Of a stretch of 64,000 nt of DNA, positions 19,801 to 28,391 are shown piece after piece. The translations under genes and the position numbers were made by a program. The stretch covers positions 86,903 to 150,902 of the forward strand of contig JAUIJC010000004.1 in NCBI GenBank assembly GCA_030431525.1, in the 5' to 3' direction. The notes below the pieces were generated by a model. It ran no database searches. It had not been told where the DNA came from and saw nothing but the letters and a program-made list of their open reading frames with translations. Numbering within the stretch: the first letter of the stretch is position 1; each line of letters starts with the position of its first letter. The stretch comes from Bacteroidia bacterium (GTDB lineage: Bacteria; Bacteroidota; Bacteroidia; Cytophagales; JAAEPT01).

Positions 19801-22800
19801 ATGTCGTTTGGGCGCAGGATAATGATACCAGCTTCGCTTACGTGACTTTGACTGATTCAAACAGCACAAGTAATTGTCAGAATTTTGATACCGTAACGGT
19901 CATTGGAGTTCACTTCGAACTGGAAGCAGTGACCCAATACGACAGCCTTTGTTCTGGATTGGAAAACCAGTTGGAGGTGAATGTTGTGGATGACCAAAAA
20001 GGTCCATTGACTTATACTTGGTCACCAGCTGGTGATTTGGATGACGCTTCGATTTCCAACCCATTGGCAACTGTAAAGGCAACCACCACTTATAAGGTAT
20101 TGATAACCGACAACGGTACCGGTTGTGAGGCTGAAGATTCAGTTTCAGTGAGGGTCAATGACTTCCAAGCTGTGGCAGGGGATGCCAATGTGGTGGACAC
20201 CATCATGGCTTGCTACGGTGTAAATGAAGTTTCGCTGAAAGCTATCAACACTTACGGCGGTGATGGCAACTACACCTATAAGTGGTCAAGTTCAGCCTCT
20301 GGCGCTGATGTGAAGGACGGAAGCTTGGATCTGGATCAGTTAATTGACAATGGCGTTTCCCGCCCATCTATCACCAAGGTTTCTTTGGAGGTGACTGATG
20401 GCATCGGCTGTACTTCGAAAGATTCCCTGTATGTCGATTGGCGCAAAGCCTTGGTGGTAAATGCCGTTGACGATACACTTTATATCTGTACTCCAGATGA
20501 AGCCGAGCTTATCCCAGGTGTGGTTCAGACAGGAGCCAATTACCATGTGGATTGGGTGCCTTCTTCTTCGGCTCCATCAAGTGTAATTGTTTCCAACAAC
20601 AAAGTCACTGCGCTTGATAATGATACCGCTCAAGTATATCTCCGCCTAACGGAGGTAAATCCTGATGGCGCATGTTTTGGCTACGATACGGTAACCGTGA
20701 TTGGGGTCAACTTTGTGGTGGAAGCCACATCTCAGTTCGACAGCCTTTGTGCCGGTTTGGATTCCCAATTAGAAGTGGCAGTCGTGGATGACCAAAAAGG
20801 CCCATTGACTTATACTTGGACACCAAATGCTGATTTGGATGATGTAACTATTGCTAACCCAGTAGCGACCATCAATGCCACGACAACCTATAAGGCCGTG
20901 GTTACAGACCAAGGCACAGGTTGTGAGGCCGAGGATTCTGTCTTGGTAAAAGTCATCGAGTTTAAGGCGGTTGCCGGAGAGGCAGATATGCTCGATACTT
21001 TGGTGGCTTGTTATGGCATCGAAGAAATGCAGGTGGATGCGTCCAATACTTTTGGAGGGGATGGCAACTACAACTTTACTTGGTCCACCTTGGAAGCTGA
21101 TTTGACCCTTACAGATGAGGCAACGGTTTTGGCTAAGGTGAAAGACCAGTCAGTTACCCGTCCTCATTACTCCTTGATTCAGCTTGAAGTCACTGACGGC
21201 ACAGGCTGTAAGGACAATGATTCCCTTTATGTGTACTGGAATTCTCAACTCACTTTAGATACCGACACTGTGGTGTATGTGTGTGTGGGCGAGAATGACA
21301 CTTTGAACACTTCCGTAACGGGAGGTGCAGGTTCTTATGAGTATGGTTTCATTGAGAATTCAGGCAGTCTTCCACTCGTATCGGATGTGGATGGACAAAT
21401 GATTATTGATGGAAGCCAAGCGCAGTCTCCTGTAACCATTACTCGTTTTGCGGAGGACCTTTATGGCTGTCCTTCGGATTCCATTGAGGTCGCCATTTCA
21501 TTCCCAGAATTGAAAGGCGCATTGACATTGGATTACCCAGTGGTTTGTCCTGAAATCTCAGTGACTGCAAAAGTTGATCAGTTGGTGGCGGATGATGTTG
21601 CCAGTCTCAAATACAGCTGGGATGGAAGCACTTTTGGCTATGCCGATAGCTTGGTGTTCGACGCCCTGAATGACACGACGGTTCAAGTGGTTGTCAAAGA
21701 CACGCTCCGCAATTGCATGACGCAAATGGATGTGGACTTGATGATCAAAGAATTGGTAACGGACATTGATACCAGCTACTACACCAAACTCTGTTTCGAG
21801 GATGAAATGATTTTGAGTTCGGTTTCAGATGGTGGTACTGGGGTGTACACTTATGAATGGAAGGAAGATGGAGTTGATTTCTTGTTGGATACAATCGCCC
21901 TTCAGGTGAATCCTCCAGCCCAAGGCTTGGACACAGCTTCCCGTTATTCATTGACTGTAAAAGACGAGACAGGCTGTACAGTTGAAGACTCCATCGATGT
22001 TTATCGCAACCATGAAATCAAGGTTACTCTTGGTAGAATGGCAGATGTGTGTTTGGGTGATACCATCCAGTTGAGGGCTTCGGCTAAGGGCGGTTCAGGT
22101 GCTGATTCTTCTCTGACAGAATCTTGGGAAGATTTCGGGGTGTACAACATCATTCAAGAGGATACCCTTTGGAAGTTGATTGGTGATGAGGCTGACGACT
22201 ACTACGTCAGGGCAGTCTTCACGGACAGCTTGCTTCCACGTTGCTACGGCTTGTCGGCTTGGGATACGGTGGTTGTTCACAAACTTCCAGAAATGAGCTT
22301 GCCTGATACCTTAGCATTCTGTGAAAATGAATCTGTGCAAGTGAACCCAGTTGCCGAGGACAGCTTGACTTACCTCTGGTCAACGGGTAGCACGGATTCG
22401 ATGATCGTTGTGAACCTTTCTGGTACTTATGATCTCTCCGTGACGGACTCCTTAACAGGTTGTTCGATTTCTGACACGGTTGAGGTGATTGAAAAGGAAT
22501 TGCCTGTCGTGACCTTGGATAGCTTGCCAGCTTATGCTTGCGGTGGCGTGCCATTGGCATTGACGGCATCAGCGAGCACAGTAGGAGGAACATACACTTG
22601 GGAGTTGGCTCAAGGAAAAGGCAGAATTGATTCCACTGGTTTGGGCCAGACCATTTATTGGCCAGAAATAGGCCAGACCACTTCTGTAGGAATCAGGGTG
22701 CTTTACGATGATGGCTGTGTGGCCTCAGATTCTTCAGGCATGGATGTAGCGCCAAACCCAGAGGTGGAGATTCTTGCTTCGGACACCTTGATTTCCTTTG

Positions 22801-23315
22801 CCAACAACCATGTCAACTACGAAGGAAATTTGCTTGTAGGGACTGATGTGACTTGGAACTGGGAATTCGAAGGAGGCGACTTGTTGGATGCCACCACGGT
22901 TGGCCCACATGACATTGCTTATGACATTGAAGGGACTTACCACACCACATTGACGGTGACTGAAAAGGAAACGGGCTGTGTGGATATGGATACCGTTCAA
23001 ATCCGTTTGGCGGACATTCGCTTGGTGTATGTGCCAAATGCCTTCTCGCCATACGCAACCATGGCGGAGAACCAGACCTTGAAGGTCTATGGCACTGGAT
23101 TGTCAGACGAGAACTTCCGCTTCGTAGTCTATGACCGTTGGGGGCATGTCGTGTATGAAACAGACAGCTACGACGTGGCGAGCCAAGTGGGATGGGATGG
23201 AACAGGCACGAATGGCGAAATGCAAGTGCTGGGTGTCTATACCTACGTCTTGGAAGGGCAGTACAATAACGGTATTTCCCTGTCACAGGCTGGCACGGTT
23301 AACCTGATGAAGTAA
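13896..23315 (+). CDS. Giant repeat adhesin with T9SS type B (gliding motility-associated) C-terminal domain
   Basis: The 3139-residue protein has a signal peptide within the first 40 residues; a second in-frame Met at codon 12 is an alternative start. The order is: an N-terminal beta region (about 40-285), an NHL-type beta-propeller (about 288-570, with GIATDCDGNIFVSS and GVAVDGQGRLFVSD), then a very long array of Ig/PKD-like domains to about 2950, and a C-terminal CHU_C domain (about 3042-3139; VYVPNAFSP, FVVYDRWGHVVYET, GWDGTGTNG) that directs export and attachment by the type IX system. Residues about 1211-2370 contain five diverged copies of a unit of about 264 residues. Domains are Asp/Thr/Ser rich with regular Cys in CYG and CAGL, suggesting disulfides. 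Together with the downstream PorP/SprF and OmpA genes it forms a surface adhesion or gliding locus. Confidence 0.93.
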   Translation: MGIAKTVLLLLMRFFKGHLIRLLLVVLGLTSLSHVSVANWNTFDYGLVLNANVQNDSLVIQLGVKDATDPFAFVGADLILGISNINHLDMANAKITDQGFWSQETFGPDFEPIVLGAVVPASPHELNVQIKVSNTVDLNMDPPPGFLAGPGTGLDSVFLAEVSIPLSKNCYNDFIVKYVKGKGAIMAWADFPQKVFDVSSQGNFGSVTVPGVSASAGFSGLEPEYCTSSFLSQLVPQVEGGVFSGNGVKYDVAGDFHYFDPYEAGEGTHQISYKICGKEQVETVQVYASPCNSTVSSATSSVAIASPQGIATDCDGNIFVSSRTISGDYVIYRIDNFGQKTEIVNNLNGAVGVSLDPSGNLYVVETVDDWVRKIDYNAGTDSYSKGATYSLLLGGELSADHDFLGLTIDDTHTFLYTSDSKADLIRELDLSNGNVRTVAGGGGEFTEIHHLAYDDGKLYVADKASYSIKEVDVASGVVTTVTGSTPGYSDGTLASAQFISPVGVAVDGQGRLFVSDDVTHVVRQVDYLNDEVTTIQGSAFSTISPGDLNGPTAVSAFIRGFVDIADTKNDEVRRVQIEDYLRNPFDSLNSDYCLNDLADTLNPTTVDGYYTSDAGLISKTADNNYWVFNPTVAGTHKLYFHHTLGVCKDSVEFEVNVHGLPVPNLGADYSICPPSLNKDTVSAGSSYTSYSWQFTPEGGGSTIALGTDTFEVVTDYGRFDLSVVDTNGCQGAGAVSVSGFAGVEFALAGEDTLCYGDSTEIEVIRSAGSTGPAYASYEWNTGETTSKITADATGEYVVKVTDNDGCWAYDTLALHVHDPIYVNIDSVDHLLRGKQKLEGDTLLICDFLNADYTFSAVASGGSGAFQYAWWIQAKDLVVLSPDLDTTKTSFDVTATSPIPRDAPIFLKATDVVSGCEVWDTVTLYLNSLEAEIIAQHNIICPGMIDTLEAQVIQGPSLQYNYKWTGDASSTGTATVKDSLAIIQTTNEGVKRYFLTVEDVDKKCRAKDTLEITVRKPVASLEVISDISCDSSMMVDMWGYNSEGVVPFTSGDALRYSWSIGSPSTSYFVAGDDSSSAVAIQGGTPGSTTKIYMGMTDSLGIELAKQGRADSLTCWAYDSAEVYWNPPMSVQATQDTFYICTPSSGQLLGNTATGGTPGYNHCWGFEGTAPATMTLDTLTGEISGIDNDTAQVIYHAYDKYYCYTADTVTAIAVSFQVEAVAKYDSICAGLGDSLFANVLNDGKGGFTYSWTPASNVDDASKMNPVATLQNTTTFEVEVTDAGTQCKATVSKEVEVIDFVAVAGANGVLDTLQTCFDQPTVKLDASNTYGGFGGNTFAWTSDDLQVLVADADSVIAEASDNGVVRPSYSLLRVNVQDSIGCKAEDSIVVAWNEQLQTVVSDTVYLCGGSAKQLTVNNTTGGVADYNYSWSLLTSNSASASIDASGNVSVMDNDTATVVVKAIDAVGCETTDTAVVIGLDFVVEATAQYDTTCAELDNVLDVSTANDGKGLFNYAWTPASSLDVTNSKNPVASPTATTMYKVLVTDLGTGCQAEDSVQVVIEDFIAVAGDLNVVDTIMACYGVNEVSLKATNTYGGDGNYTYNWSTSASGADVKNGTLDLDQLLDNGVSRPSISEVYLEVKDGIGCTSKDSLYVDWRKALVVNAVDDTLYICTPNEAVLIPGVVQTGANYHVKWLPSSSAPSSVNLSGNKVTALDNDTAQVYLQLREDNPDGACYGYDTVTVIGVNFEVEALTQYDSLCAGLENQLEVNVTDDQKGPLTYVWSPAGDLDDASIANPLATVNATTTYKALVTDNGTGCQAEDSVSVKVIDFQAVTGVDTLLACYGVDTLALDGTSTFGGDENYSFAWSTADANINIDDANQALAEVIDQGVTRPTQSTIYLDVTDGIGCTSRDSLVVDWREVLPLEAMDDTLYVCTPNSAQLEIKTVPTSGNYSLKWGMDASAPAGMYLSGNNVVWAQDNDTSFAYVTLTDSNSTSNCQNFDTVTVIGVHFELEAVTQYDSLCSGLENQLEVNVVDDQKGPLTYTWSPAGDLDDASISNPLATVKATTTYKVLITDNGTGCEAEDSVSVRVNDFQAVAGDANVVDTIMACYGVNEVSLKAINTYGGDGNYTYKWSSSASGADVKDGSLDLDQLIDNGVSRPSITKVSLEVTDGIGCTSKDSLYVDWRKALVVNAVDDTLYICTPDEAELIPGVVQTGANYHVDWVPSSSAPSSVIVSNNKVTALDNDTAQVYLRLTEVNPDGACFGYDTVTVIGVNFVVEATSQFDSLCAGLDSQLEVAVVDDQKGPLTYTWTPNADLDDVTIANPVATINATTTYKAVVTDQGTGCEAEDSVLVKVIEFKAVAGEADMLDTLVACYGIEEMQVDASNTFGGDGNYNFTWSTLEADLTLTDEATVLAKVKDQSVTRPHYSLIQLEVTDGTGCKDNDSLYVYWNSQLTLDTDTVVYVCVGENDTLNTSVTGGAGSYEYGFIENSGSLPLVSDVDGQMIIDGSQAQSPVTITRFAEDLYGCPSDSIEVAISFPELKGALTLDYPVVCPEISVTAKVDQLVADDVASLKYSWDGSTFGYADSLVFDALNDTTVQVVVKDTLRNCMTQMDVDLMIKELVTDIDTSYYTKLCFEDEMILSSVSDGGTGVYTYEWKEDGVDFLLDTIALQVNPPAQGLDTASRYSLTVKDETGCTVEDSIDVYRNHEIKVTLGRMADVCLGDTIQLRASAKGGSGADSSLTESWEDFGVYNIIQEDTLWKLIGDEADDYYVRAVFTDSLLPRCYGLSAWDTVVVHKLPEMSLPDTLAFCENESVQVNPVAEDSLTYLWSTGSTDSMIVVNLSGTYDLSVTDSLTGCSISDTVEVIEKELPVVTLDSLPAYACGGVPLALTASASTVGGTYTWELAQGKGRIDSTGLGQTIYWPEIGQTTSVGIRVLYDDGCVASDSSGMDVAPNPEVEILASDTLISFANNHVNYEGNLLVGTDVTWNWEFEGGDLLDATTVGPHDIAYDIEGTYHTTLTVTEKETGCVDMDTVQIRLADIRLVYVPNAFSPYATMAENQTLKVYGTGLSDENFRFVVYDRWGHVVYETDSYDVASQVGWDGTGTNGEMQVLGVYTYVLEGQYNNGISLSQAGTVNLMK
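17528..20990 (+). repeat. Five-copy internal repeat of about 790 bp in the giant adhesin
   Basis: A unit encoding YDSLCAGL...DDQKGPLTY...DNGTGC...AEDSV...ACYGV...TFGGD...DSLYVDW recurs with starts near 17528, 18322, 19121, 19908 and 20707. Copies near 18594 and 20174 are far more alike than neighbouring copies, which points to duplication of a two-unit block of about 1580 bp. Most nucleotide differences between those two are at third positions. Confidence 0.85.
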
Positions 23316-23351
23316 TACAGCATTTAGAAACACTCATAAAACACTAAAGAG

Positions 23352-24416
23352 ATGAAGTCGCTGAAAAGCTTAATGGGCTGGTGGGCATTTTTAGGCCTGG
23401 CGCTGGTGGCGGGAAAAGGCATGGCACAGGATGCCACCTTTTCTCAGTTCTACGCCTCGCAACTGTACCTCAACCCGTCGTTGGCTGGCACGGAGAAGGA
23501 GGTGATGGGAACCCTCAACCATAGAAACCAATGGTCGTCTATTGTTGACCCGTATGTCACCTCTCAGTTGTCTGCCGTGGTGCCGTATTACAACCGTGAT
23601 GTCCGTCGGAAACACATCGGAGGTTTTGGGGTTTCCATTTACAGGGATCAGGCGGGAAGCGCTTCCCTGAGGACCTTGGGAGCAAACCTGAGTTTGGCTT
23701 ACAACCTTCATTTGACCGATGATGAGTCCCAAGGCTTGAGTTTCGGAATGCAGGCGGGCATTGTCCAGAAAAGGATTGATGCAAATGCTTTGCAATGGGG
23801 GGAGCAGTTCAATCCGTTTGTAGGTTTTGATGCCAGCATTGAGTCGGGTGAGTACACTTTTAACCAGACCAGTTTCTACCCTGATTTCAGTGCTGGAATA
23901 GTGTATTACTATGACGGCAACCAAACCAAGAGTTACCATCAGCAAAGGGATAAATTGAGCTGGTTCGTTGGAGCGTCGGCTTATCACCTGAACCGCCCGA
24001 ATGAATCCCTTTTCGATGATCAGAAAAGCAATTTGCCAGTCCTGTGGCATTTCCATGGAGGCATGGATTTGCCAGTGAGTAATTCATTCACGCTGTCCCC
24101 GAATTTGTTGGTCAATCTTCAGAATCAGATGAACCAAGTCAACATGGGGCTTTATGGCACTTATACCTTGCCGATTAAGGTGATGGATCCGTTCACGCCA
24201 AACCAGTTGCTGGCGGGTTGTTGGTACAGGTTGGAGGACTCATTCATCTTTATGGCGGGTATTGGGGGCAAGGCCTACACTTTTGGCTTTAGCTATGATT
24301 TGAACACCTCCAATCTGAGGTACAATACCAAGGGGCGCGGTGCCTATGAGTTCTCCTTGACGCTTCGTAGGGTGAATGACCGCAAGATGAAGCGTATCGC
24401 TACGCCAAGAATGTAA
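23352..24416 (+). CDS. PorP/SprF family type IX secretion membrane protein
   Basis: The 354-residue product has a signal peptide (cleavage near GKGMAQ) and the family hallmark DATFSQFYASQLYLNPSLAG right after it, followed by a beta-barrel with the usual HRNQW, GGFGVSIYRDQAG and C-terminal aromatic strands. PorP/SprF proteins are outer-membrane components found beside CHU_C adhesins; SprF is needed for surface display of SprB in Flavobacterium johnsoniae. It is 36 bp after the giant adhesin and 40 bp before the OmpA gene, as in the canonical sprB-sprF-like arrangement. Confidence 0.94.
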   Translation: MKSLKSLMGWWAFLGLALVAGKGMAQDATFSQFYASQLYLNPSLAGTEKEVMGTLNHRNQWSSIVDPYVTSQLSAVVPYYNRDVRRKHIGGFGVSIYRDQAGSASLRTLGANLSLAYNLHLTDDESQGLSFGMQAGIVQKRIDANALQWGEQFNPFVGFDASIESGEYTFNQTSFYPDFSAGIVYYYDGNQTKSYHQQRDKLSWFVGASAYHLNRPNESLFDDQKSNLPVLWHFHGGMDLPVSNSFTLSPNLLVNLQNQMNQVNMGLYGTYTLPIKVMDPFTPNQLLAGCWYRLEDSFIFMAGIGGKAYTFGFSYDLNTSNLRYNTKGRGAYEFSLTLRRVNDRKMKRIATPRM

Positions 24417-24456
24417 TCTGTTTATAATTGATACCAACCAGCAGAATTCCAATACA

Positions 24457-27366
24457 ATGAATTCAGTGAAATATTTTAGGGCATTTTGGGTGATTGCCCT
24501 CAGTTTTTTGCTTTCGACAGCCTTTGCCCAGCCGAGTGGAAGAGATGTGAATCTTGGGGACAAACTCTTTAAGGTGGAGGATTACTTCCATGCCAAGGAG
24601 TATTACCTCAAGGCCATGGAGGAGAACCCTGAGGACCTTTACCTGTTGTATCAGGTGGCAGAATGTCATCGATTGATCTATGCCTATGATGAGGCGCAGG
24701 AGGGCTACCACAAAGTAATGACCTTGGACCAAGGGCAGAAGTATCCACTGGCAAGGTATTACTATGCTCAAATGCTCAAGGACAATGGTCAGTTTGATCA
24801 GGCCGAAAAGCAGTATGAGGATTTCTTAACCTCCTATAGTCAAACTGCAGGTGAGGTCAACTTTATGGAGATGGCCAGCTTGGAGCGAGAGGGCTGTTTG
24901 TTGGCCCTTGAGGAGTTGAAGCGTCCACGTCAGGATTTCAAATTCCAAAACTTGGGCGAGCCAATTAACTCTACAAATTCGGATTTCTCTACGGCGCTTT
25001 ATTTGAATGACACTTCCATTGTCATTGCCTCGGACAGGATTTTGGAAAAGAACCAAGAAATCTATGGGCGCTATGGTGGAGCTTTCTTGGATAACTATCG
25101 CTTTGATAAGAACGATAGCATGTGGGTGGATTTGTCCCATGAAAGCCAAAGCAAGTTTGAGCGGGTGAACAGTAAGTTCAATGATGGTACAGGTGTCTTT
25201 ACCCCAGACCAAAGCAAGTATTATTTCACGCGTTGCGATGACGCCAATAAAGAGGCGGTAGAGTGCGCCATTTATGTGACCAGCCAAAAGGATGGGAAAT
25301 GGCAGTCTGCTGAAAAGCTGAATAAAAACATTAACCTACCTGGCTATTGGAATGCTCAGCCAAGTTTGAGTGCTACAGGTGATACGCTGTACTTCTCTTC
25401 CAAGCGTCCTGGTGGCCAAGGAATGCACGATATCTGGTATGCTGTATTGGAGAATTCGGACGAGGAAGATAATTGGGGAGAGGCCGTGAACATGGGCAAG
25501 GAGATCAACACTCCTTATGCTGATGTTTATCCTTATTACTATGCCCCAGAAAAGCTGTTGTTCTTTTCTTCCAATGGCCGAGAGGGTTTTGGTGGATTGG
25601 ACATTTTCTTGGCGAGAGGGGAGAACTTGGATACGATTCGTAACCTTGGTTTGCCGTTCAACTCCCACCGCGAGGATTTTGGTTTTGTGTTGGGTGACAC
25701 TGTCGGTTACATGTCTTCGAACCGTGTTGGCGGATTAGGCGGTGATGACATCTATACGTTCAACATCGAGAGTATGGAGGCTTTGATCACCGAAATCGAG
25801 CGTGACACCTTGGGTGAGATTGATTTGATTACAATCCGTGGAAAAATCTACGATAAGGATAACAATCCTGCAGTAGGTGTGGGCGTATTGCTGACTGATA
25901 CCACTGGAAAAGTATTAAAGCGAACACTTACGAATGATCAGGGTGAGTTTGTCTTTGCGGACCTTCCTGCTGATAAGGATTATAGGGTATTGCTCGAACA
26001 GCCAGACAACAGCTTATTTACGGATGAGCAATACAAACTGGATAGTCTTCAGATTGAAGGAAGCAAGAATGAGAACTTCATTGTCTCTGATGACCAGAGC
26101 GGTCCGATTTCTATCTCTGGAGTGATTGTCGATGATGATGGCAATCCAGTTGCAGATGTGGGTGTTGGCTTGTTTGATCAAGAAGGCAACCAATTGAAGC
26201 GAACCAATACTGATGAAGATGGCGCCTTTGTCTTCAGTGATTTGGATCCTTCAAAAGCTTACAAGGTTGAAGTGCTGGACGATGGTAATTACCATGTGGA
26301 AGGTGTCAGGGTAGATGTGGCTAAAGGGCAGGTGAATACCACTTCTTTGGCGGTAGCGGAGCAAGGCTTGATTTCATCCAAGGTTCTTTTTGAAAACATC
26401 TATTTCGACTACGATAAGTCTTTCCTTAGGCCGGAGGCCAAAAAAGTCTTGGACGAGTTGGTCGCCTATGCCAAGAAGAATCCAAAGCTCAAGCTTGAAA
26501 TTAATGGGCATACGGATTCTCAGGGAACCAATGACTATAACTTGAACTTGGGACTGAAGCGTGGTAACACGGCTTACAATTATTTGATTGCCAAAGGTCT
26601 TTCCCGAAGTAATATTGTCGTGAATACCATTGGCGAGTCCAACCCAATTGCTTCTAACAGTGATGCCTCTGGCCGAAGCTTGAACCGCCGAGTAGAGTTT
26701 TATGTGGTTGGCGGTGGTGCTTACCAGTCTAAGGCTCGTGCTTATGTGGTGCCACCACGCACTTCTTTGCGTGATGTTGCCCGTCGATTCAATATGTCTG
26801 AGCAAGAGTTGAAGGAGTTGAATGACATTAAGGATGACGAGGTGAAAAGTTACCGTCCACTTCGTGTCAAGAATGCTGAGGAAAGTGAAGGGGAAGCTGA
26901 GGAGCAAGATTCCACTACTAAGAAGACTTTTACCGTAACGGCAAAAGGATATAACAAAGGGGTGCTCTATGCAGAGTATGATGGCTCTGGCTATTATCAG
27001 GTAATGCCTAAAAACACACTCTCTTCGATTGCCAAGGTTTGTGGAACGCAAGTGGAAGACATCAAGCGCTGGAACCAGTTGAACAAAAACAGGATTTTTG
27101 TCGGTCAAGTGCTTCGCGTGGCAGAGAACGTTAAGATGACTCCAGATGAGTTCGTTCGTACCCACAGGGTAGAAATGGGCGATTACTCCATGGATCAACA
27201 TGGGAATGCTCAAGTTGTGGATTATCAGGACTATAAGGTTAGGGAGGGAGATACCTTCTATTCGGTGGCAAAACGCTACCAAATGACCTTTGAGCAACTC
27301 CGTAAGGCAAACCAGTTAGAGCATTATTCTTTGACTCCAGGCACGACCATCAAGGTGAGAAAGTAA
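24457..27366 (+). CDS. OmpA-family anchor with TPR, PD40 propeller, two Cna-like domains and three LysM domains
   Basis: The 969-residue protein has a signal peptide (cleavage near STAFAQ), TPR helices (about 28-150), a WD40-like/PD40 beta-propeller (about 165-440, with YFSSKRPGGQGMHDIW and FFSSNGREGFGGLDIF), two carboxypeptidase regulatory-like domains (about 462-543 and 552-638), an OmpA C-terminal peptidoglycan-binding domain (about 642-752, NGHTDSQGTNDYN and LNRRVEF) and three LysM-like domains (about 757-805, 846-888 and 926-969). The first part is like the PorE-type proteins of T9SS. The LysM tail adds further peptidoglycan contacts. It closes the adhesin operon and is followed by a terminator. 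Confidence 0.93.
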   Translation: MNSVKYFRAFWVIALSFLLSTAFAQPSGRDVNLGDKLFKVEDYFHAKEYYLKAMEENPEDLYLLYQVAECHRLIYAYDEAQEGYHKVMTLDQGQKYPLARYYYAQMLKDNGQFDQAEKQYEDFLTSYSQTAGEVNFMEMASLEREGCLLALEELKRPRQDFKFQNLGEPINSTNSDFSTALYLNDTSIVIASDRILEKNQEIYGRYGGAFLDNYRFDKNDSMWVDLSHESQSKFERVNSKFNDGTGVFTPDQSKYYFTRCDDANKEAVECAIYVTSQKDGKWQSAEKLNKNINLPGYWNAQPSLSATGDTLYFSSKRPGGQGMHDIWYAVLENSDEEDNWGEAVNMGKEINTPYADVYPYYYAPEKLLFFSSNGREGFGGLDIFLARGENLDTIRNLGLPFNSHREDFGFVLGDTVGYMSSNRVGGLGGDDIYTFNIESMEALITEIERDTLGEIDLITIRGKIYDKDNNPAVGVGVLLTDTTGKVLKRTLTNDQGEFVFADLPADKDYRVLLEQPDNSLFTDEQYKLDSLQIEGSKNENFIVSDDQSGPISISGVIVDDDGNPVADVGVGLFDQEGNQLKRTNTDEDGAFVFSDLDPSKAYKVEVLDDGNYHVEGVRVDVAKGQVNTTSLAVAEQGLISSKVLFENIYFDYDKSFLRPEAKKVLDELVAYAKKNPKLKLEINGHTDSQGTNDYNLNLGLKRGNTAYNYLIAKGLSRSNIVVNTIGESNPIASNSDASGRSLNRRVEFYVVGGGAYQSKARAYVVPPRTSLRDVARRFNMSEQELKELNDIKDDEVKSYRPLRVKNAEESEGEAEEQDSTTKKTFTVTAKGYNKGVLYAEYDGSGYYQVMPKNTLSSIAKVCGTQVEDIKRWNQLNKNRIFVGQVLRVAENVKMTPDEFVRTHRVEMGDYSMDQHGNAQVVDYQDYKVREGDTFYSVAKRYQMTFEQLRKANQLEHYSLTPGTTIKVRK

Positions 27367-27384
27367 ATTGTCAATTTTGGAATC

Positions 27385-27418
27385 AGAGGCTGTTCATTCG
27401 GACAGCCTCTTTTTTTTG
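27385..27418 (+). terminator. Terminator of the adhesin operon
   Basis: A 9-bp stem (AGAGGCTGT / ACAGCCTCT) with an 8-nt loop is followed by a run of seven or eight T residues, 20 bp after the OmpA/LysM stop codon. Confidence 0.92.
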
Positions 27419-27438
27419 GTTTTGGTTAACTTGTGACT

Positions 27439-28314
27439 ATGGTAAAGGAACAACAAGAAGATAAGTGGCTCGACAACTTGGTGGGGAAACTTGTGGATGG
27501 GGAAACCGTCAACTGGGAATGGGAAACCTTGGGGAAAGGGGTGCCGACGACCGCCATTTTCTTGAGGGACTCTGTATTGTTTGCACAGCCAAATATGGAC
27601 CTCTCCCTGAATTATCATGACACGGTTCATATTGTGGTTCCCTTGGAAGGAAAACTTTCTTTTCGGCCTTTGGATGGGGAATGGCAAGAGCAATCTGCGG
27701 TGGTGATTGATTCGGATGCTACTTATGAGTGCAAGGTGGACGGTGTAGGGCTCTTGATTTGCTTGATGCTGGATAGCAAGAAAGAGGATTCCTTTCGTGT
27801 TAAGGCTTTGAAGGGAAAAAAATATGCTTGTTTGGGTGAGTTGGATAAGAACCTCCTGGAAGAGCTTGGGGATTATTTCCAACGAAAAAACCTTAAGGGT
27901 TTGGGTACCTTGATGGACAGCGTATTCAGCAACTGGCTGGATGAGCCACATCATCTTCAAGAGCTTTCGCCGAAAGTGGACAATGCGTTTCAAATGATTG
28001 AACGAAACCCTTCCCACGATATCTGGGAAGAGGAGGTCGCCAAAAAAGTGAACTACACCTTCGGTCGCTTGAATTTTCAATTCTATGGCCAAACAGGAGT
28101 GTCTGTCAAGGAATTTATCTTGTGGACAAGCCTTGCTGTGGTAGTGGCGGGATTGTTAAATAAAGAAAAAACGGACCTTATCCTTAACCATGCAGGCTTT
28201 GCCAGTTTCTCTGATTTTTCCCACTTGTTCAGCAAACGCTTTGGGGTTTCGCCTCAGCGACTTTTGGCAGGCTTCAAAGATGGAGTGAGGGGTGGAGCTT
28301 ACTTTAGAAAGTGA
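27439..28314 (+). CDS. AraC family transcriptional regulator
   Basis: The 291-residue product has an N-terminal cupin-like sensing region (about 1-130; strands around VHIVVPLEGKLSF) and a C-terminal AraC-type double helix-turn-helix (about 190-285), ending in the typical GFASFSDFSHLFSKRFGVSPQRL. A GTG two codons upstream is also possible; ATG is preferred. The target is unknown: it stands alone just after the adhesin terminator and upstream of a convergent NUDIX gene, so regulation of either neighbour is only conjecture. Confidence 0.88.
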   Translation: MVKEQQEDKWLDNLVGKLVDGETVNWEWETLGKGVPTTAIFLRDSVLFAQPNMDLSLNYHDTVHIVVPLEGKLSFRPLDGEWQEQSAVVIDSDATYECKVDGVGLLICLMLDSKKEDSFRVKALKGKKYACLGELDKNLLEELGDYFQRKNLKGLGTLMDSVFSNWLDEPHHLQELSPKVDNAFQMIERNPSHDIWEEEVAKKVNYTFGRLNFQFYGQTGVSVKEFILWTSLAVVVAGLLNKEKTDLILNHAGFASFSDFSHLFSKRFGVSPQRLLAGFKDGVRGGAYFRK

Positions 28315-28333
28315 TTCCTTAGAAATAAAAAAC

Positions 28334-28385
28334 GCACAGGACTGAAGTCCTGTGCTGTGAAAAAAAGCCCTTTTAGGGAAGCCCT
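28334..28385. repeat. Two-hairpin intergenic repeat, copy 1
   Basis: The first hairpin is GCACAGGACTGAAGTCCTGTGC minus its ends (stem GCACAGGACT / AGTCCTGTGC, 28334-28355) and a second GCCCTTTTAGGG-type hairpin follows (28366-28385). The same two-hairpin design occurs at 42444-42488 and 50164-50208. Here it lies between the convergent AraC and NUDIX genes and may also act as a terminator. Confidence 0.8.
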
Positions 28386-28391
28386 GAAAAC

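Noticed and set aside
23391..24056. 221-residue open frame antisense to the PorP/SprF gene
   Set aside because: It is a reverse-strand shadow of a well-supported gene.
26374..27297. 307-residue open frame antisense to the OmpA/LysM gene
   Set aside because: It lies fully inside a gene with clear domains and has no recognisable features of its own.
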